Shown: positions 58,588-64,000 of the stretch, one piece after another
Layout of the letters: every line of letters begins with the position of its first letter
Numbering within the stretch: the first letter of the stretch is position 1
Origin: Variovorax sp. OAS795
GTDB taxonomy: Bacteria; Pseudomonadota; Gammaproteobacteria; Burkholderiales; Burkholderiaceae_C
DNA: 64,000 nt
Assembly: GCF_040546685.1 (NCBI RefSeq)
Contig: NZ_JBEPOH010000001.1
Coordinates: forward strand, 4,960,001-5,024,000
Direction of reading: 5' to 3'
Program-made: the position numbers and the translations under genes
Notes under the pieces: model-generated
What the model was told of the DNA's origin: nothing
Database searches by the model: none
What the model saw: only the letters and a program-made list of their open reading frames with translations

Positions 58588-59103
58588 ATGCAAATGCAGG
58601 CAATGGCATCAATCTTTTTGATGTGGTTGCTCGCAATTGCCGTCTATGACTTCCAGCAGCGCCGCGTTCCCAATTGGCTGGTGCTTGCAGGTGCCGTGGC
58701 TGCTCTGTCTGCACTCTCCTTCGGGGCCGCACCGGTCGAACAGGACTGGGCGGCGGCCCTGCTCGGCGCAGCATTGGCCTTCGGCTTCCTCCTTCTCTTC
58801 TACGCGCTGGGCCTCATGGGCGCCGGCGACGTGAAATTCGCCGGAGCGCTCGGACTGTGGATCGGCAGTTCCGCCCTGCTCCCGGTCTGGCTCCTGGCCA
58901 GCGTGCTCGCGAGCCTGCATGCGGCGCTGTGGCTGGTCCTGCAGCGCTGGCCCGTTGCCCCGCGGCTCTCGCTCGTGCTTTTCGGACCCTCGTCCCGGGC
59001 GGCTGGCAATCCGCCGCCGCAACGGGTTCGCTTCATTCCCTACGCGGCTTATCTCGCGCTGGCGGCCGCGGTGTGGATGGTTTGGGGTCGACAGAGCGGC
59101 TGA
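58588..59103 (+). CDS. tadV: A24-family prepilin peptidase (TadV/CpaA)
   Basis: 171 residues, several membrane helices. The aspartate pair of the aspartyl peptidase is visible: AIAVYDFQQRRVPNWLV near residues 15-31 and LMGAGDVKFAGALGLW near 71-86 (GxGD motif). It cuts the Flp prepilin leader at the membrane. It starts 1 nt after the flp stop. The first ATG is used; another is 15 nt downstream. Confidence 0.9.
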   Translation: MQMQAMASIFLMWLLAIAVYDFQQRRVPNWLVLAGAVAALSALSFGAAPVEQDWAAALLGAALAFGFLLLFYALGLMGAGDVKFAGALGLWIGSSALLPVWLLASVLASLHAALWLVLQRWPVAPRLSLVLFGPSSRAAGNPPPQRVRFIPYAAYLALAAAVWMVWGRQSG

Positions 59104-59169
59104 TCGCTCTGCCACCACCGGCTGTTCATCGATAGCTGCCGTATTGCTCCCTCCCCCGTCCCGCCGCCC

Positions 59170-60174
59170 ATGATCAATCTCACCAAAATCGTCGCCGCCG
59201 TCCTCGTGCTCCTGGCCCTCGCGCTCGGCGGCTACGCATGGATGCTCAGCCGGCAGCCCCCGCCGCCCGTGGCGGTCGCGCCCCCTGCTGCGGCTGCGCC
59301 GGGCAGGGCGTCCCAGGCACAGACCTACCCGGTCGTCGTGGCGGCCAAGCCGCTGCCCGCGGGCCTGCCGATCCCGCCCGACGCCCTTCGGATCGAGCGC
59401 CTCACCATCAACCCCGTGGGCGCCTTCCAGGACACGGCACCGCTTGCGGGCCGCGTGCCGGTGATCGACCTCTTCGAAGGCACGCCGCTGGCCGAAGGCC
59501 AACTCGTTTCCGGCCTGGCGCTTCGCATCAACGAAGGCGAACGTGCGGTCGCCGTCAAGGCCGACGAGACCATGGGCGTGGGCCACAAGGTCCGGCCCGG
59601 CGACTTTGTCGACGTCTTCGTCATGCTCAAGTCCGACGGCAAGGAGATCGATCGCAGCCAGGCCCGCCTGCTCCTGTCCCGCAAGCGCGTGCTTGCCTAT
59701 GGCAGCGCCTCGGTCGACGGCCAGCCTTCGAAGATCGACAAGAACGGCGCCGCGCAGCAGCCCCAGCGCACCGAACCCGCCAAAACCGCGGTGCTCGCGG
59801 TCCCGGTGGACGAGATCAACCGGCTGACCCTTGCCGAGAACAGCGGCCAGTTGCTGCTGGCGCTGCGCAATCCCACCGACATGTCTGAGCCGGATCCCAA
59901 ACTCTTTGCCCAGTTGCCCCCTGCCTTGCAGCCGCCAGCACCCAAGTCCGGTGAGGCGCGGCGCCTGCCGCTCGAAGGACTGGACCGTGCGCAGGCCGGC
60001 GTCACCACGGCGGATTTCGTGACCGGCGGCAAGCCTCTCGCCATTGCACCGCGCGGGGCGGCGATCGCGGCGGCGCAGGCGCAGGCGCCGGCCGCGCGCA
60101 CCGGCAACGCTCCGCGCGCCGGACTCCAGGTCGAGGTCATCCGTGGCGATCGCAGCGAAACCATCAATTACTGA
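59170..60174 (+). CDS. cpaB: Flp pilus assembly protein CpaB/RcpC
   Basis: 334 residues. One N-terminal membrane helix (VVAAVLVLLALALGGYAWML), a proline-rich linker, then a SAF-like domain (VVAAKPLPAGLPIPPDALRIERL) and the CpaB pattern EGERAVAVKADETMGVGHKVRPGDFVDVFVML. It is thought to support or gate the secretin in the periplasm. It is in the Tad operon, 66 bp after tadV. Confidence 0.9.
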   Translation: MINLTKIVAAVLVLLALALGGYAWMLSRQPPPPVAVAPPAAAAPGRASQAQTYPVVVAAKPLPAGLPIPPDALRIERLTINPVGAFQDTAPLAGRVPVIDLFEGTPLAEGQLVSGLALRINEGERAVAVKADETMGVGHKVRPGDFVDVFVMLKSDGKEIDRSQARLLLSRKRVLAYGSASVDGQPSKIDKNGAAQQPQRTEPAKTAVLAVPVDEINRLTLAENSGQLLLALRNPTDMSEPDPKLFAQLPPALQPPAPKSGEARRLPLEGLDRAQAGVTTADFVTGGKPLAIAPRGAAIAAAQAQAPAARTGNAPRAGLQVEVIRGDRSETINY

Positions 60175-60220
60175 AAAGCCCAGTGGCATGCCCATCTACG
60201 CCACCCAGGAAACGAACACC

Positions 60221-61591
60221 ATGACGCTCGCCCTTCGCGCGAAGACCACCGGCCCGGCACGTCGCCCGGTGCATCGCGCCATCGCGCTGCTGTGGGTGGC
60301 GGCTGCGGCGAGCGCCTGGCCCCTGCTCTCGGCGGCGGCCAGCGCAGAGGCAGCGCCTGCGCGGCCCCCGCTTGCAATGCGGATCGACGCGGGCACCCAA
60401 AAGGAACTGCTGATCGGCAAGGGCATCGAGCGCATGGCCATCGCCGACGAGACGGTGGCCGGTGTCGCACTCACGCGCCAGTCGCCGAACTCGCCGGCCG
60501 CTCGCCTGATCGTCACCGGCAAGGCCGCGGGCCGCACCACGCTCATGGTCTGGGAACGAGGCCAACAGAACGCCACGGTCTATGCACTCGAAGTCCGGCG
60601 CCGCGCCTCCACGCTCGGCGGTTCGCTGGGCAGCATGGAAGCTCACCAGGAAGCACGCGACAACGCCATGTCGGCCGGCGGGGAAAAATCGGCGCTGGTC
60701 GACCGCTCCGTCGTCAACGTGCGAAGCAGCACCGTGCAGGTCGAAGTCAAGATCGTCGAGTTCAACCGCAGCGTGCTCAAGCAGGCCGGCCTCAACATCT
60801 TCAGCACGCGCGCCAATTCCAACGGCTTCAGCTTCGGGGTCTTCTCGCCCTCATCGCTGCGCACCGCGTCGTTCGGCGACCGTGGTACGACCGGGACCGA
60901 ACAGAACAACCCCCTTGCCCAGGCCTTCAGCCTCCTGTTCAATTTCGGCAAGGCCGGCATTGCCCTGAACGTCGGCTTCCTCGAAGGCAACGGCATGGCC
61001 CGCGTGCTGGCGGAACCGACGCTGGTGGCGCTGTCGGGCCAGAGCGCAAGTTTTCTCGCAGGCGGTGAACTGCCGGTGCCCGCACCCCAGGGGCTGGGCA
61101 CCACGAGCATCGAATACAAGCCCTTCGGCATCGGCCTCACCGTCACGCCCACCGTGCTGTCGAATGACCGCATCGTGCTCAAGGTGGCGCCCGAAGCCAG
61201 CGACCTGGACTACACCAACTCGCTGAGCATCGGCGGCGTCGCGGTGCCCGCCATCAGCACGCGGCGGGCGGACACGACGGTGGAGCTCGGCGATGGCGAG
61301 AGTTTCATCATCGGCGGGCTCGTGAGCCGCACCACCACATCGAACGCGGACAAGGTGCCATTGCTGGGCGACATCCCGGTGCTCGGCACCTTCTTCAAGC
61401 AAACCAAATACCAGATGAGCGAGAAAGAATTGGTGATTCTCGTCACGCCGCACCTGGTGAAGCCGATTGCGCGGGGCACCGATCTGGGCCCCTACCTTCC
61501 CGGCGGTGCCGAGCAACGCGACGGCGCCGTATGGCGGTCGCATCTGCTGGGGCCGGCATCGGGCACGACGGTGCCGGGCTTCTCGCGTTGA
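60221..61591 (+). CDS. cpaC: Tad secretin CpaC/RcpA
   Basis: 456 residues. A basic signal peptide (LRAKTTGPARR then LLWVAAAASAWPLL), an N-terminal pilus-secretin domain (LLIGKGIERMAIADETVAG) and the secretin core (VEVKIVEFNRSVLKQAGLN, LAEPTLVALSGQSASFLAGGE, GLVSRTTTSNADKVPLLGDIPVLG, ELVILVTPHLVKP). It forms the outer-membrane ring. ATG 60221 has AGGAA upstream and is preferred over ATG 60188. Confidence 0.92.
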   Translation: MTLALRAKTTGPARRPVHRAIALLWVAAAASAWPLLSAAASAEAAPARPPLAMRIDAGTQKELLIGKGIERMAIADETVAGVALTRQSPNSPAARLIVTGKAAGRTTLMVWERGQQNATVYALEVRRRASTLGGSLGSMEAHQEARDNAMSAGGEKSALVDRSVVNVRSSTVQVEVKIVEFNRSVLKQAGLNIFSTRANSNGFSFGVFSPSSLRTASFGDRGTTGTEQNNPLAQAFSLLFNFGKAGIALNVGFLEGNGMARVLAEPTLVALSGQSASFLAGGELPVPAPQGLGTTSIEYKPFGIGLTVTPTVLSNDRIVLKVAPEASDLDYTNSLSIGGVAVPAISTRRADTTVELGDGESFIIGGLVSRTTTSNADKVPLLGDIPVLGTFFKQTKYQMSEKELVILVTPHLVKPIARGTDLGPYLPGGAEQRDGAVWRSHLLGPASGTTVPGFSR

Positions 61592-61626
61592 CGCCTACCG
61601 ATCACGAAACGCAGGTGACCGAAGCC

Positions 61627-62910
61627 ATGAACGCTCCCCGCGACAACCTCCCTGAAACCGGTGCGGAGACCTATCTCTTCGCATCGCCGGACAGCCGCCA
61701 CATCACCTGGCTGACCGATGCGCTCAGCCCGTCGGGCACGCTGGTGATCCTCCCCGGCGAGCCCGAATCGATCGACGAGCGCATCGCCATGCTCGATCCC
61801 GCGGCGGTGTTTCTCGATTTTTCCGGCGGCCATGCCGCGGCGGCAGGCGAACTCCACCAGCGCCTCAAGCGCGAATGGCCGACCCTGCCGGTGCTGGCGA
61901 CGGGCGTGTCGGCCGAGCCCGCTTCCATGCTCGCCGCCTTGCGCGCGGGCGTGGACGATTTCATCGACATGAGCGCGCCGGCGGCCGATGCGGTCAACAC
62001 GCTGCGCAAGCTGCTCGAACGCCACAGCGGCATGCAGAACCGCGCCCGCGGATGCACGCTCTCCCTGCTCGGCGCGCGCGCCGGCATCGGCGTGACCACC
62101 CTTGCCGCCAGCCTGTCGCTGATGCTCCACGACCAGCTGTCGCAGACGGCCGCGCCGCCGCACGGCCGCAACGCGCGCCGCGGCGTCGCGCTGCTCGATC
62201 TCGGGCTGCCGGCGCGCGACGGGCTTCTGTACCTCGACACCCAAAGCGCCTTCAGCTTTGTCGATGGCGTGCGCAACCTGCGCCGTCTCGACCAGACACT
62301 GCTGCACACCGCACTGGCCCACCACGCGAGCGGCGTCGCCGTGCTGCCGCTGCCCGCCAGCCTCGCGCAGGTCCGCGAGATCTCCCATGCGGATTCGGTC
62401 GCGCTGATCAAGCGGCTCGGCGACTTCTTCGATTTCCAGATCGCGGACCTCGGCGGCTTCTCCACGATGGACTTCGTCGCCCAGACCGTGAAGGCGGCGC
62501 AGCGCAACTGGGTGGTGTGCGACCAGAGCATCGGCGCCATCGTCTCGACGGCGAACATGCTGAAGGAACTGCGCACGCGGGGCATCGAGACCGACCGCCT
62601 GTCGCTCGTGGTCAACAAGTTCGACAGCCATGTCGGCCTGCCGGCCAAGGACATCGCCGACCGCCTCGAACTGCCCCTGCACCATGTCGTGCCCGCGCGG
62701 GGAACCCAGCTGCTGGCGGCTGCGAGCCGCGGCGAGATGCTGGTACGCACCGCCCGCACCGATGCCTACACGCAGGCCGTCGCCGCACTCGCGCGCGGCC
62801 TGCACCAGGAGTACGCATGCGGCGCGGCGCAGGCGCCCGCCAAGGAATCCCGCTGGTCGGCGCGCATGTCGCAAATCGCCGGCCTCTGGAAAAGCTCTAG
62901 CGAAAGTTGA
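61627..62910 (+). CDS. cpaE: CpaE/TadZ-type pilus ATPase-like protein
   Basis: 427 residues. An N-terminal receiver-like domain without the usual phosphoacceptor set (AAVFLDFSGGHAAAAGEL) and a MinD/ParA-like domain. The deviant Walker A is GARAGIGVTTLAASLS, with Val where a standard P-loop has Lys, as is frequent in TadZ/CpaE. It localises the Tad machinery at the pole or membrane. The earlier in-frame ATG at 61531 overlaps cpaC; 61627 is preferred. Confidence 0.88.
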   Translation: MNAPRDNLPETGAETYLFASPDSRHITWLTDALSPSGTLVILPGEPESIDERIAMLDPAAVFLDFSGGHAAAAGELHQRLKREWPTLPVLATGVSAEPASMLAALRAGVDDFIDMSAPAADAVNTLRKLLERHSGMQNRARGCTLSLLGARAGIGVTTLAASLSLMLHDQLSQTAAPPHGRNARRGVALLDLGLPARDGLLYLDTQSAFSFVDGVRNLRRLDQTLLHTALAHHASGVAVLPLPASLAQVREISHADSVALIKRLGDFFDFQIADLGGFSTMDFVAQTVKAAQRNWVVCDQSIGAIVSTANMLKELRTRGIETDRLSLVVNKFDSHVGLPAKDIADRLELPLHHVVPARGTQLLAAASRGEMLVRTARTDAYTQAVAALARGLHQEYACGAAQAPAKESRWSARMSQIAGLWKSSSES

Positions 62911-62919
62911 ACCGCCTTT

Positions 62920-64000
62920 ATGTCCAACGATCTCGAATTCGCCGACGACGACCAGGCGTTCATCAATTCCCAGCAGTTCCAGGACATCAAGAGCTGGACG
63001 CACGACCATCTGCTGAGCCGCATCGAGGAACTCGGTGCGGAGTTCGGCCGCTGGTCGCGCGCGTCCATCCAGCAGTTCGTCGAACTGGAAGTCGACAGCT
63101 TCGTGCGCCTGCGCCGCGTTCCGATCAACGACCGCGAGATGCAGCTCATCGCCGACGCGCTGACCAAGGAGCTCGCCGGCTTCGGACCGCTGGAAGACCT
63201 GCTCAACGATCCGGCGGTCGAGGACATCCTGATCAACGGCTACCAGAACGTCTACGTGTCCCGCCACGGAATGCTGGAACGCGAGACGGTGCGCTTTGCC
63301 GATGCCGAACACGTGATGCGCATCGTGCGGCGCATCCTCGCACCGCTCGGCCGCCGGCTCGACGAATCCAATCCGATGGTCGATGCGCGCCTGCCGGACG
63401 GCGGCCGCATCAACGTGATCATCGAGCCGCTGGCAATCGATGGGCTCTCGGTCTCGATCCGCAAGTTCCGCAAGGAACCGCTCACGCCGGCCGACCTGGT
63501 GAAGCTCGGCACCTTCGATGCGGGCATGGCGCAACTGCTGGAGATTGCAGTGCGCGCGCGCTGCAACATCCTCGTGAGCGGCGGAACCAGCTCGGGCAAG
63601 ACATCGCTCCTGAATGCGCTCGCCACCTTCATTCCCGCACGCGAGCGTGTCATCACCATCGAGGACACGGCGGAACTGTCGCTCGGCACCAGCCACGTCG
63701 TGCGGCTGGAAAGCCGGCCCGGCGGATTCGACGGCACGGGCGTGGTGTCGATCCGCGACCTGCTGCGCAACAGCCTGCGCATGCGGCCGGACCGCATCAT
63801 CGTGGGGGAGGTGCGCGGCGCCGAAGTCATCGAGATGATGCAGGCCATGAACACCGGCCACGAAGGTTCGATGGGCACCATCCACGCCAGCTCGCCGCGC
63901 GAATGCCTCTACCGGCTCGAGATGCTCGCGGGCTTCGCGGGCTACCAGGGCAGCGAGGTGAGCCTGCGCCGGCAGATCGCCAATGCCATCGACTTCATCG
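62920..64000 (+). CDS. cpaF: CpaF/TadA secretion ATPase (3' end outside window)
   Basis: 360 codons are visible; the frame is still open at the window end. An N-terminal three-helix region is followed by EDILINGYQNVYVSRHG, RLDESNPMVDARLPDGGRIN, Walker A SGGTSSGKTSLLNAL near residue 221, Asp box VITIEDTAELSLG, and Walker B RMRPDRIIVGEVRGAEV with His box TGHEGSMGTIHASS. It powers pilus assembly at the inner membrane. It is 9 bp after cpaE. Confidence 0.95.
   Translation, partial: MSNDLEFADDDQAFINSQQFQDIKSWTHDHLLSRIEELGAEFGRWSRASIQQFVELEVDSFVRLRRVPINDREMQLIADALTKELAGFGPLEDLLNDPAVEDILINGYQNVYVSRHGMLERETVRFADAEHVMRIVRRILAPLGRRLDESNPMVDARLPDGGRINVIIEPLAIDGLSVSIRKFRKEPLTPADLVKLGTFDAGMAQLLEIAVRARCNILVSGGTSSGKTSLLNALATFIPARERVITIEDTAELSLGTSHVVRLESRPGGFDGTGVVSIRDLLRNSLRMRPDRIIVGEVRGAEVIEMMQAMNTGHEGSMGTIHASSPRECLYRLEMLAGFAGYQGSEVSLRRQIANAIDFI

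Noticed and set aside
1..64000. Insertion sequence, prophage or integron signs
   Set aside because: No transposase, integrase, flanking repeats or attachment site recognised anywhere in the window.

Overview
The window is GC-rich and gene-dense. Its gene content points to a betaproteobacterium of the Comamonadaceae, most likely Variovorax or a close relative. The evidence is two orphan Bug-type (tripartite tricarboxylate family) solute receptors, a hydroxycinnamate/feruloyl-CoA gene set, pcaIJF with a divergent IclR-type regulator, small Burkholderiales secreted proteins and a Tad/Flp pilus locus. The genus is inferred from gene content only.

Layout. 1-4.4 kb: end of a comF-like gene, trmL, a small secreted protein, a MaoC hydratase and a KefF/KefC-type potassium efflux pair. 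4.4-12 kb: aromatic side-chain degradation (amidohydrolase, crotonase, feruloyl-CoA synthase, SDR dehydrogenase, Bug receptor, acyl-CoA dehydrogenase, MarR regulator). 12.1-12.7 kb: a hybrid Phd-antitoxin/CcdB-toxin module. 12.8-18.5 kb: a TetR-controlled VOC/SRPBCC/MFS/DUF1428 group, then TauE and DoxX membrane proteins. 18.5-20.9 kb: a Crp/Fnr regulator facing a membrane adenylate cyclase that also carries a 2Fe-2S domain.

20.9-31.1 kb is the most interesting part: a complete RNA-repair / Ro-Y RNA locus. A divergent sigma-54 activator (rtcR) faces a textbook -24/-12 promoter. That promoter drives the Ro60 homologue rsr, an array of three well-supported Y RNA-like genes plus one weaker one, a frameshifted unknown gene, rtcB, a zinc-ribbon protein, RNase Z, an unknown 224-residue protein, an RlaP-type nucleotidyltransferase and rtcA. 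Two of the RNAs carry circularly permuted tRNA mimics, each opened at a different point of the cloverleaf.

31.2-38.8 kb: a lipoprotein hydrolase, an ornithine-cyclodeaminase-like enzyme, and a redox two-component module (OmpR-type regulator, histidine kinase, Ohr, DipZ-like and TlpA-like thioredoxins) with an approximately 80-bp element repeated upstream of ohr and of the thioredoxin gene. 38.8-42.4 kb: pcaF, pcaJ, pcaI and their divergent regulator. 42.4-44.2 kb: a second Bug receptor (frameshifted at its end) and a LuxR-type regulator with a degenerate receiver. 44.2-55.3 kb: a glycan locus of lower GC (epimerase, methyltransferases, two aminotransferase-fold proteins, WbqC, and a 1495-residue multi-domain glycosyltransferase). 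55.4-64 kb: a TPR protein, an L,D-transpeptidase and the start of a Tad pilus operon (flp, tadV, cpaB, cpaC, cpaE, cpaF), cut by the window end.

Several genes carry what look like 1-2 nt indels (near 14,000, 19,143, 26,732 and 42,495). These could be real lesions or assembly errors, and they matter for how those genes are read.
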